NCBI GenBank assembly: GCA_031283025.1
Contig: JAITCP010000159.1
Coordinates: 1-11,325 of the forward strand
DNA: 11,325 bases
Source of the DNA: Spirochaetaceae bacterium
GTDB taxonomy: Bacteria; Spirochaetota; Spirochaetia; Treponematales; Breznakiellaceae
Direction: 5' to 3'
Part shown: in pieces, positions 5,882-11,294 of the stretch
Layout of the letters: each line of letters starts with the position of its first letter
Numbering within the stretch: the stretch's first letter is position 1
Made by a program: the position numbers and the translations under genes
Notes under the pieces: model-generated
Databases searched by the model: none
The model's input: only the letters and a program-made list of their open reading frames with translations
Told to the model about the DNA's origin: nothing

Positions 5882-6251
5882 AACTGCCGGAATCCGGCCT
5901 TCCGCCCGGCTTGTTGGCGTGGAAGGGGAAATGTATGCGGCGTTCGCCCTGCAAAAGAAGGGATTACGTGTCGTAGCCCGGAATTCACGCTCCCAGTACG
6001 GGGAAATTGACCTAATTGCCCTGGATGGGGAATTTCTGGCTTTTATAGAAGTAAAAACCTGGCCCGCCCATGGGCTGGAGAATTTGAGTTATGGGATAAC
6101 CAGAAAAAAACAGCAGCGCATTATAGAAACCGCTAAATATTTTCTTGCTATGCATCAGGAATATTGTAACAAATCCATAAGGTTTGATGTTATTTATTTG
6201 CATCCTGGTGAATCCATGGTTCATCTGGTTTCAGCTTTTACGGAGTCATAA
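5874..6251 (+). CDS. YraN/UPF0102 family putative endonuclease
   Basis: A 125-residue protein of the YraN family, which has a restriction-endonuclease-like fold; its cellular role is unsettled. Conserved residues are visible: GEGE with E19, N37, GEIDLIA (43-49, D46), FIEVKT (57-62, E59 and K61) and IRFDVIYL (102-109). The D46...E59-x-K61 spacing fits a PD-(D/E)xK nuclease site. I chose the ATG at 5874, which overlaps the stop of the HD-GYP gene (ATGGATAA). A TTG at 5847 would add nine residues and overlap 35 bases. The gene ends one base into the next ATG, so translation is probably coupled along the cluster. Confidence 0.9.
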   Translation: MDKTAGIRPSARLVGVEGEMYAAFALQKKGLRVVARNSRSQYGEIDLIALDGEFLAFIEVKTWPAHGLENLSYGITRKKQQRIIETAKYFLAMHQEYCNKSIRFDVIYLHPGESMVHLVSAFTES

Positions 6252-6451
6252 TGACAACGTTGGAAAAAAGGGAGGTGTCCCCAGTGGAACGGAAAAATCC
6301 TTTGAAAGATGCCTCTTCAAACAATGCAAGAATTGACGCATTAAAAAAAAAGATAAATAATGAAGAGTATTTGTTTGAGGCAATACACCGGATTGCTTTT
6401 GTTTTAAGTAACGAAATTTCCGGAGGAGGAGCTGTTGAGCGGAAGGGATAA
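6251..6451 (+). CDS. Small hypothetical protein (55-66 residues)
   Basis: A short hydrophilic protein I do not recognise, with no membrane segment. A Lys/Asn-rich N-terminus leads to a helical stretch, ARIDALKKKINNEEYLFEAIHRIAFVLSNEI. Two starts compete. ATG at 6251 touches the yraN stop (TAATG) and has GGAG five bases upstream. GTG at 6284 has a stronger site (GGGAGGTG ending six bases upstream) and would give 55 residues. The dense packing, the ribosome binding sites and the 17-base overlap with the next gene argue it is real. Its role may tie to the following CxxC/HxxC protein, with which it is coupled. Confidence 0.65.
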   Translation: MTTLEKREVSPVERKNPLKDASSNNARIDALKKKINNEEYLFEAIHRIAFVLSNEISGGGAVERKG

Positions 6452-6947
6452 TGGCCGCCGCCATCCGCCCAGAAGGGAAAAACAGGACTGGCGCGGTCAG
6501 AATAATCAATATTCAAACGCTAAAAGCGATTCCTGGAAAAAGGGTAACAGGAATTCTACTCCGGTAAAATGTGATAAAAACGGCATTCCTTACGAGCGGC
6601 CCCGCTGGAACGCCCCCAAACTGAACAGCGACCCGCTACCGGTTCCGGTTTGTATCCGTTGCGGCAAGCCGATTACCGATCTTCATACGGCATTGACGGA
6701 CAGTAAATCCGGCGGAACAGTTCATTTTGACTGCGCTATGGCGGAAGTGTCTAAAAGGGAAATCCTGGAAGAAGGCGATGTTTTAAGCTATATTGGCGGC
6801 GGACGTTTTGGCGTTGTCCGCTTTGCCGACTCCGGAGAACGGGGGAAAAAAAGATCGTTTACCATTAAAAAAATTTTTGAATGGGAAAACAAAGAAGAAA
6901 GGGCGGCATGGCGCGATGTAATAGCTGACCATTATTCAATAACATAA
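6435..6947 (+). CDS. Hypothetical protein with a CxxC/HxxC zinc-ribbon-like motif
   Basis: A 170-residue protein of unknown role. Residues 1-65 are very basic and rich in Arg, Asn and Gln (SGRDNGRRHPPRREKQDW...), probably disordered and suited to nucleic-acid contact. C73-IR-C76 (VCIRCGKPI) and H97-FD-C100 (TVHFDCAM) form a likely zinc site. Residues 110-150 (ILEEGDVLSYIGGGRFGVVRFAD...RSFTIKKIFEWENKEERAAW) look like a small beta-rich domain. Start choice: TTG at 6435 is preceded by GGAGGAGG (6421-6428) at six bases, the best ribosome binding site in this part of the cluster, so the rare TTG start is well supported. It overlaps the preceding small gene. RNA or ribosome binding is only a guess. 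Confidence 0.75.
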   Translation: MSGRDNGRRHPPRREKQDWRGQNNQYSNAKSDSWKKGNRNSTPVKCDKNGIPYERPRWNAPKLNSDPLPVPVCIRCGKPITDLHTALTDSKSGGTVHFDCAMAEVSKREILEEGDVLSYIGGGRFGVVRFADSGERGKKRSFTIKKIFEWENKEERAAWRDVIADHYSIT

Positions 6948-6957
6948 AAGAATTTAT

Positions 6958-8112
6958 ATGAAAGAAGATATAGAAAACCTGAATTTTATTTCCAATCCGG
7001 CTGTTGTTGAAAACTATTTACTGCTTGAGGACCTTGGGGTAAATGAATTTATTGATAAACTCAACCGGGAAATAAAAACCTGTAAAAATCTTCTTAGTGT
7101 TGCGGTAGACATTTTTAATAAAGTAACGATTGATGAAATTCTGGATACGGCGGTTTTAAAGATTTCTGATCAGTTTTTGCCGTTTTTCATTGCTTTTATA
7201 TGGAAACCTGAACAAAACCGGGAAAATATAACCGTCAGGAATTATATAAACCGCAAACCGGCGGAAATTATAACGCCAATAGAATCCATAACGCCTTTTG
7301 AATCTTTCTTTCGCGCTTTTCCCAAACCGGTGGCTTATGATATTCTTGCTCTTCCGGAGAACGAAATTGATCTTGATGTGCTAAAGGTTTTGGACGAGCT
7401 AAATCCGGAACTGGTTGTTCCTATTTTAAGCCCCTTTGGCCTTTATGGCATAGTGCTGGTGGGGAAAAAGGCCAATGTTGAAGAAGGATATTCAGCGGAT
7501 GAACTGTTCTTTCTTGATCAGCTTATGTCTTTCCTTTCACAGGCCGTACAAAATAATCTTCACCATGAACATTCGGTGCGCGATGTAAAAACAGGACTGT
7601 ATAACCACGGTTATTTTATGACCCGGCTTGAAGAAGAAATTGCCAGAACAAAACGGGATATAATGGTCTCTTCCCTGATGGTAATTGATGTGGATAAGTT
7701 CAAAATTTTTAATGATATTTTTGGACATTTGGCCGGAGATCGTGTTCTGGAAAATCTGGCTTTTACGATTAAGCAGACTGTTCGTTCGGAAGATGTCCCT
7801 TCCCGTTTTGGGGGCGAAGAATTTACCATTCTCCTTTCCAATACCCCGCCGGAAACCGCATGGATGATAGCGGAACGGCTGCGCATGGCGGTAGCGTCCA
7901 TGAAAATTCCCTGGGAACCTCCTTTGCCGCAGGTAACGATCAGCCTGGGAGTAGTAAGTTTTGATGATCAGACTGACGCTTCCCCGGACGAGATAATTGC
8001 CCGTGCTGATGCAGCGCTCTATAAGTCAAAGGGAAACGGCCGTAACCAGACCAACGTGTGGGAAGGGGGCCGGCAGGTAATGGAATCGGTCGCACTATTG
8101 GAAGAGTTGTAA
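6958..8112 (+). CDS. GGDEF diguanylate cyclase with GAF-like N-terminal sensor
   Basis: A 384-residue soluble protein expected to make cyclic di-GMP from two GTP. Residues 1-45 are a helical lead; 45-200 look like a GAF-type sensor (TIDEILDTAVLKISDQFLPFFIAFIW..., VVPILSPFGLYGIVLVGKK...). The GGDEF domain begins at DVKTGLYNHGYF. It has VIDVDKFKIFNDIFGH (242-257, metal ligand D244), RSED (276-279), SRFGGEEF (282-289) and ITISLGVV/ADAALYKSKGNGRN-type ends. The active-site GGEEF is canonical. RSED five residues before it fits the inhibitory I-site, so product feedback is likely. The ribosome binding site is weak. It follows ten bases after the CxxC/HxxC gene and closes the cluster. The HD-GYP enzyme upstream may oppose it. 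Confidence 0.94.
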   Translation: MKEDIENLNFISNPAVVENYLLLEDLGVNEFIDKLNREIKTCKNLLSVAVDIFNKVTIDEILDTAVLKISDQFLPFFIAFIWKPEQNRENITVRNYINRKPAEIITPIESITPFESFFRAFPKPVAYDILALPENEIDLDVLKVLDELNPELVVPILSPFGLYGIVLVGKKANVEEGYSADELFFLDQLMSFLSQAVQNNLHHEHSVRDVKTGLYNHGYFMTRLEEEIARTKRDIMVSSLMVIDVDKFKIFNDIFGHLAGDRVLENLAFTIKQTVRSEDVPSRFGGEEFTILLSNTPPETAWMIAERLRMAVASMKIPWEPPLPQVTISLGVVSFDDQTDASPDEIIARADAALYKSKGNGRNQTNVWEGGRQVMESVALLEEL

Positions 8113-8145
8113 GCAATCCAAGCGTGTTGGCAGCCCGCAACCGAA

Positions 8146-8176
8146 GCTTTTCCAAAACTTCAGTTTTTGGAAAAGC
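8146..8176. repeat. Hairpin 3, constant-apex family (GCTTTTCC arms)
   Basis: GCTTTTCCAAAACT (8146-8159), loop TC, then AGTTTTTGGAAAAGC (8162-8176), with a one-base bulge. It is the exact 31-base reverse complement of the hairpin ending the window (11295-11325), and the similarity continues for ten more bases (to 8186) with two mismatches. That makes it one of a dispersed repeat pair about 3.1 kb apart in opposite orientation. It lies 33 bases after the GGDEF stop. Confidence 0.88.
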
Positions 8177-8225
8177 CGCCTTAGATGAAAAACCGGTTGT
8201 TATTCGAAAGTCTGGTTTAATACCT

Positions 8226-8259
8226 CGGAACTCTGCCTGCCTACGCAGGCAGAGTTCCG
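8226..8259. repeat. Hairpin 4, GCCTGC/GCAGGC apex (CGGAACTC arms)
   Basis: Perfect 15-bp stem CGGAACTCTGCCTGC / GCAGGCAGAGTTCCG around loop CTAC. Its centre (8234-8252) matches the centre of the hairpin at 8366-8403 in 18 of 19 positions (TGCCTGCCTRCGCAGGCAG), while the outer arms are unrelated but complementary within each copy. It belongs to a second family, different from the AAAACT hairpins. Confidence 0.85.
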
Positions 8260-8365
8260 GCTGTAATAAAGTAAAAATTAATATGGAAATGGTATTAAAT
8301 CAGACGGTATAATAAATTTCCTCTCGAACGAGCCTCCGTTCCAGTATAACTCAACGTTAAAGATA

Positions 8366-8403
8366 CCGCAGGGCTTGCCTGCCTGCGCAGGCAGGCCCTG
8401 CGG
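8366..8403. repeat. Hairpin 5, GCCTGC/GCAGGC apex (CCGCAGGGC arms)
   Basis: CCGCAGGGCTTGCCTGC (8366-8382) and GCAGGCAGGCCCTGCGG (8387-8403) pair over 17 positions with one G-T pair and loop CTGC. It lies five bases past the thioesterase stop on the minus strand, a position fit for transcript 3'-end formation or protection. Only a short T-rich stretch (TATCTTT) follows on that strand, so termination is uncertain. Confidence 0.83.
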
Positions 8404-8407
8404 AGGC

Positions 8408-9229
8408 TCATTTCCCTGTTTGCAGTTCTGCCCTAAATACTGTAACAGTTTCCTCCGCGCTTGATGCGGCTTCCCGGCGGCCTTCTATGGCAAAAGCAGC
8501 CTTGCAGGGCAAAGGAACTTGCCCCCGGAGTAATACGTTTTCCGGTGAATCGTTTTTATTAATGGGCTGGATATAAAGTTTGATCGTTTCACCGTAACGG
8601 GCTTCGGAAATATAGTTAATGTCCAACCGCATTTGTTTTGCCGTTTCCAGAATTTCCGGCTCAATCAGGTCCTGAATCCACTGAATGTAACGGGTATTGT
8701 TTACATGGCCGTTATAGTCAATATCGGAATAACATACACGGCGCAGGACAGACTGTTCCGGGGCAAATTCCCGGACTGCCAGGGATGGGGGCGGATCATT
8801 GCCTTGCAGGTTTACCCCCGGCAAGGCGTTTTCCCCTTCATTGGCCGGCAGGTTATCCATGGCAGTCTGGGGGCGCAGGGGGCGGTGTCTTTCCAGATCG
8901 ACAACAAGCCAGCCGCTGCGGCCCCGGACATCAACGCGGGAACTGCGAATATCATAATCGCGAATGGCAAAAAGTTTATTGGCGCCCCGCGGCCATGTAC
9001 GGATGGCAACTTTTTCCCCAAATGGGGGGCGGCGTTCCATAAAAACAGAAATTCTGGAAAGTATCCAGACTTGCCCGCTTTGTTTCATTGCTTCCCGGCC
9101 AACGCCCAGGATTTCGGCATGGTTAATCGCCGCTTCCTGAAAAAGATCAAAGGTAGAAGCCATAGTCAGGGTATCGCTTTGGTCAACATCGGCAAAACGG
9201 ATGGTTGTTTCCTGAGCATAAATATCCAT
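8408..9229 (-). CDS. Acyl-ACP thioesterase (FatA/FatB-like, double hot-dog)
   Basis: A 273-residue cytoplasmic thioesterase that releases free fatty acids from acyl-carrier protein at the end of fatty acid synthesis. Hot-dog repeat one starts with IRFADVDQSDTLTMASTFDLFQEAAINHA (10-38), then WILSRISVFMERRPPFGEKVAIRTWPRG. Repeat two carries the active site SDIDYNGHVNNTRYIQW (168-184). D171, N173, H175 and E209 keep the relative spacing of the catalytic D-N-H-E set I recall from plant FatB, including 34 residues from His to Glu. Length fits the bacterial form. AGAGGA lies eight bases before the ATG. It is convergent with the GGDEF gene and divergent from the purine permease. A 46-bp hairpin element sits just upstream of its start. 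Confidence 0.93.
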   Translation of the reverse strand: MDIYAQETTIRFADVDQSDTLTMASTFDLFQEAAINHAEILGVGREAMKQSGQVWILSRISVFMERRPPFGEKVAIRTWPRGANKLFAIRDYDIRSSRVDVRGRSGWLVVDLERHRPLRPQTAMDNLPANEGENALPGVNLQGNDPPPSLAVREFAPEQSVLRRVCYSDIDYNGHVNNTRYIQWIQDLIEPEILETAKQMRLDINYISEARYGETIKLYIQPINKNDSPENVLLRGQVPLPCKAAFAIEGRREAASSAEETVTVFRAELQTGK

Positions 9230-9250
9230 AGGTGGTTCCTCTTACATAGA

Positions 9251-9296
9251 ATAGAGTTGTTCAAAAACTTCAGTTTTTGAACAACTTCCTATTAAA
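9251..9296 (-). repeat. 46-bp hairpin element, copy A, in front of the thioesterase gene
   Basis: Read on the minus strand the element runs TTTAATAGG, AGTTGTTCAAAAACT, loop GA, AGTTTTTGAACAACT, CTAT. The stem is a perfect 15 bp (9255-9269 with 9272-9286). Copy B at 10834-10879 is identical at 45 of 46 positions and sits on the other strand. Copy A ends 21 bases before the thioesterase ATG, so it would lie in the leader or promoter. Its TTTAAT, or the CATAAT just before it (9302-9297, with TATACA 17 bases further up), could be a -10 box, putting the hairpin at the 5' end of the transcript. Confidence 0.85.
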
Positions 9297-9302
9297 ATTA
9301 TG

Positions 9303-9342
9303 GGCTTTTTCCGCAGTGATGTATAGGACATGGGAAAGAGCC
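9303..9342. repeat. Imperfect hairpin upstream of the divergent thioesterase and permease genes
   Basis: GGCTTTTTCC (9303-9312) pairs with GGAAAGAGCC (9333-9342) with one G-T pair, and inside it ATGT-atagg-ACAT (9319-9331) pairs again. It lies between the two divergent genes, outside the predicted permease transcript and possibly over the thioesterase promoter. Its role is unknown; a protein-binding site is as plausible as an RNA structure. Confidence 0.4.
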
Positions 9343-9405
9343 TCGTGATGTCTCATGTAAAAAACTAACCATTGACCCGGAGCCCTTATCTATTGCCGGA
9401 TAAAC

Positions 9406-9440
9406 TGCTATACTGTCAGCAGCCCTGTGGGGTCAGTATA
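9406..9440 (+). promoter_or_regulatory. Extended -10 promoter with an overlapping dyad, for the purine permease
   Basis: TG-C-TATACT (9406-9414) is an extended -10 box; the region around 9386-9391 (TTATCT) is only a weak -35. Transcription would start near 9421, leaving a leader of about 40 bases. TATACTG (9409-9415) and CAGTATA (9434-9440) form a perfect 7-bp dyad separated by 18 bases, with CCC-tgt-GGG inside. The left arm covers the -10 box, so a repressor bound to the dyad could block initiation. A second TATAAT at 9437-9442 is probably too close to the gene to be used. Confidence 0.5.
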
Positions 9441-9461
9441 ATAGTGATTTAGGAGGAAATT

Positions 9462-10760
9462 ATGGAGAAGTTTTTTAAGCTTCAGGAACGTGGTACTACG
9501 GTACAGCGGGAACTTGTGGCCGGGCTTACTACCTTTCTTACCATGGCGTACATTTTGGCGGTAAATCCGGGTATGCTTAGCCTTACCGGAATGCCCGCGG
9601 GAGGGGTGTTTACCGCTACGGCTTTGGCTTCCGCAATCGCCACGCTGCTAATGGCCTTTTTGGCAAATCTGCCGGTGGCTTTGGCTCCCGGTATGGGGCT
9701 TAACGCATTCTTCACCTTTACCGTGGTGATGGGGATGGGTTATTCCTGGCAGTTGGCGCTGACCGCTGTTTTTCTGGAAGGCATACTTTTTATTATCCTT
9801 TCCCTGTTCAACGTGCGGGAGGCGATTATCAAGGCAATTCCTGCCAACCTGAAAAAAGCGGTGGCTGTGGGCATTGGCCTTTTTATTGCTTTAATCGGCT
9901 TTGCCAATGCAGGCATAGTTATATCCGGCGGCGGGACCATTATAGAGCTTAGCAAGCTTACAAGCGGCGCTCCCTTGCTCGCCATTATAGGCCTGTTGAT
10001 TACTATTGCCTTGTACGTTATCCGGGTTCCCGGCTCTATTCTGGTAGGGATTCTGGTAACAACAGTTATTGGGATTTTCATGGGAGTAACCGTTATTCCG
10101 GAAAATTTTTCCCTTATCAGTATTCCTGCCGCTCCTATCTTTGCCCAGTTTGAATTTAGCAATCTTCTTACCCTGAAATTCTTTATTGTATTCTTTACAT
10201 TCCTTTTTGTAGACATTTTTGACACCATAGGAACCCTGGTAGGCGTTACCACCCAGGCCGGCCTTACCCAAAAAGACGGTGAAATTCCCCAGGTAAAACA
10301 AGCCTTGCTGTCCGATGCTGTTGGTACGGTTGCCGGCGCCCTTTTGGGTACTTCTACCGTTACCAGCTATATAGAAAGCAGCGCCGGTGTTGCCGTTGGA
10401 GGCCGCACTGGTCTTTCCTCCGTGTTTACCGGAATCCTCTTTTTGCTGGCCCTGTTCCTTTCCCCTCTGTTCCTGCTGATCCCCAGCGCCGCCACCGCCC
10501 CTGCTCTTATTGTGGTTGGTTTTCTGATGATGCAGGCGGTAACAAGCATTGATTTTAAGGACCCCGCAGAAGGCATTCCCGCCTTTTTAACCATTGTGAT
10601 TATGCCCTTTGCATACAGCATTGCCGATGGCATTGTGTATGGCCTCCTCTCTTATGTGTTCCTTAAAATCATAACCCGGAAATTCAGTGAAATTACCATT
10701 GTAAGCTGGGTTCTGTTTTTGATCTTTTTACTGCGGATAATATTGAACGCGGTAAACTAG
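9462..10760 (+). CDS. AzgA/PbuG-type hypoxanthine/guanine permease (NCS2 superfamily)
   Basis: A 432-residue inner-membrane transporter importing purine bases, probably hypoxanthine, guanine or adenine, by proton symport. MEKFFKLQERGTTVQRELVAGLTTFLTMAYILAVNP (1-36) is the classic AzgA-type opening. LAPGMGLNAFFTF, FLFVDIFDTIGTLVGV and the GTSTVTSYIESSAGVAVGGRTGLSSV block are hallmarks of the purine branch rather than the uracil/xanthine branch. About 12-14 hydrophobic segments run through the full length, as expected. The start has AGGAGG (9451-9456) five bases upstream. Transcription appears to be monocistronic: its own promoter lies upstream and a terminator at 10770-10813. I see no purine riboswitch in its leader. 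The exact base cannot be told from sequence. Confidence 0.95.
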   Translation: MEKFFKLQERGTTVQRELVAGLTTFLTMAYILAVNPGMLSLTGMPAGGVFTATALASAIATLLMAFLANLPVALAPGMGLNAFFTFTVVMGMGYSWQLALTAVFLEGILFIILSLFNVREAIIKAIPANLKKAVAVGIGLFIALIGFANAGIVISGGGTIIELSKLTSGAPLLAIIGLLITIALYVIRVPGSILVGILVTTVIGIFMGVTVIPENFSLISIPAAPIFAQFEFSNLLTLKFFIVFFTFLFVDIFDTIGTLVGVTTQAGLTQKDGEIPQVKQALLSDAVGTVAGALLGTSTVTSYIESSAGVAVGGRTGLSSVFTGILFLLALFLSPLFLLIPSAATAPALIVVGFLMMQAVTSIDFKDPAEGIPAFLTIVIMPFAYSIADGIVYGLLSYVFLKIITRKFSEITIVSWVLFLIFLLRIILNAVN

Positions 10761-10769
10761 CCTGAAATG

Positions 10770-10813
10770 CGGCTCTTGCAGAACCAGCCGGGTTTTGCAA
10801 GGGCCGTTTTTTT
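10770..10813 (+). terminator. Rho-independent terminator of the permease gene
   Basis: CGGCTCTTGCAGAACC (10770-10785) pairs with GGTTTTGCAAGGGCCG (10791-10806) over 16 positions with two G-U pairs and a five-base loop, followed directly by T7. It lies ten bases after the permease stop, an ideal place for an intrinsic terminator. Confidence 0.9.
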
Positions 10814-10839
10814 GAATTGCCGTATTTTGCAGCTTTAAT
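10812..10839 (+). promoter_or_regulatory. Candidate promoter for the small membrane protein gene
   Basis: TTGAAT (10812-10817), a 16-base spacer and TTTAAT (10834-10839) make a plausible vegetative promoter lying just past the permease terminator. The -10 box is the first part of the 46-bp repeat, so transcription would begin at or within the hairpin. This is a prediction by eye. Confidence 0.35.
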
Positions 10840-10879
10840 AGGAAGTTGTTCAAAAACTGAAATTTTTGAACAACTCTAT
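10834..10879 (+). repeat. 46-bp hairpin element, copy B, in front of the small membrane protein gene
   Basis: TTTAATAGG then AGTTGTTCAAAAACT (10844-10858), loop GA, AATTTTTGAACAACT (10861-10875) and CTAT. It matches copy A (9251-9296, other strand) at 45 of 46 positions; the single change (G to A at 10861) breaks one apex pair. It ends 24 bases before the ATG at 10904, nearly the same distance as copy A from the thioesterase start. Together the two copies form inverted repeats bracketing the permease gene. Confidence 0.85.
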
Positions 10880-10903
10880 AATAAAAAACCGATAATAACT
10901 ATA

Positions 10904-11143
10904 ATGACTTCTGGTGAAATGATTAGTCTTTTGGGGAAAGTTATTAGTTCCTGGCAGGTTATCGTTGTAACGATAGTATTGCTTATATACCTTAAACTGG
11001 TTTTTTTTGTAGCTAATCCCCGTTATTCCCGCCATTCTGACTTTTCCTCATATTCAAAACCGGGGAAGAAAAAGAAAGAAAGACCCGCAAAAGCGGCAGC
11101 GGTTTCTTCGGATAATGACGACCTGGGGCTGGAAGAGGAATAG
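10904..11143 (+). CDS. Small single-pass membrane protein with charged tail
   Basis: A 79-residue protein: a short N-terminus, one membrane helix (about 16-37, SWQVIVVTIVLLIYLKLVFFVA), then a basic cytoplasmic stretch (KPGKKKKERPAK, 52-63) and an acidic end (DNDDLGLEEE). The basic residues just after the helix predict the tail inside the cell. The frame is open back to a TTG at 10817, but that would translate through the hairpin element, so I chose the ATG at 10904. ATG at 10919 (MISLLGKVI) is also possible and may be the conserved beginning. No strong ribosome binding site is seen for either. I think similar small proteins occur in treponemes, but I cannot name it; the function is unknown. 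Confidence 0.7.
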   Translation: MTSGEMISLLGKVISSWQVIVVTIVLLIYLKLVFFVANPRYSRHSDFSSYSKPGKKKKERPAKAAAVSSDNDDLGLEEE

Positions 11144-11210
11144 GCTTGTTCGCCCCCCCGCAAATTTGGGCCATTAGCCCTAACCGTTGTCTTGTAAGTT
11201 AAGCTAAATG

Positions 11211-11247
11211 AGCCATTTCCAAAACTCGGTTAGTTTTGGAAATGGCT
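11211..11247. repeat. Hairpin 8, constant-apex family (AGCCATTTCC arms)
   Basis: AGCCATTTCCAAAACT (11211-11226) and AGTTTTGGAAATGGCT (11232-11247) form a perfect 16-bp stem around loop CGGTT. The inner AAAACT/AGTTTT matches the family; the loop is five bases rather than two, and the outer arms are private to this copy. It lies about 70 bases after the stop of the small membrane protein gene. Confidence 0.82.
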
Positions 11248-11250
11248 TAA

Positions 11251-11278
11251 GAAAAACTGTCCAAAAGGCCAGTTTTTC
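11251..11278. repeat. Hairpin 9 (GAAAAACTG arms, ten-base loop)
   Basis: GAAAAACTG (11251-11259) pairs with CAGTTTTTC (11270-11278) around TCCAAAAGGC. It keeps the AAAAACT/AGTTTTT arms of the family but has a longer loop and lacks extended outer arms. It directly follows hairpin 8. Confidence 0.6.
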
Positions 11279-11294
11279 AATTAAATCTAAGGTA

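Larger units (their letters stand above)
8113..8407. other. Convergent intergenic region packed with palindromes
   Basis: The 295 bases between the 3' ends of the GGDEF gene (+) and the thioesterase gene (-) contain no supportable gene. They hold three strong palindromes (8146-8176, 8226-8259 and 8366-8403). There is also an outer dyad, GAGCCTCCG at 8330-8338 against CGGAGGCTC at 8401-8409, whose right half includes the thioesterase stop. No palindrome is followed by a clear T-run, so classical intrinsic termination is not obvious in either direction. Confidence 0.75.

Noticed and set aside
8146..8403. Bidirectional intrinsic terminators in the convergent gap
   Set aside because: The stems are strong but lack proper T-runs, so I list them as repeats; they may still help end transcripts.
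8633..9280. 215-codon plus-strand frame opposite the thioesterase
   Set aside because: The thioesterase has a complete active site on the minus strand; this frame has none.
9230..9461. Purine riboswitch before the permease
   Set aside because: The conserved core and the two paired loops of that riboswitch are not seen; the predicted leader is only about 40 bases.
10817..10903. N-terminal extension of the small membrane protein from a TTG
   Set aside because: It would translate through the 46-bp hairpin element and adds no conserved sequence; internal ATG starts are more likely.
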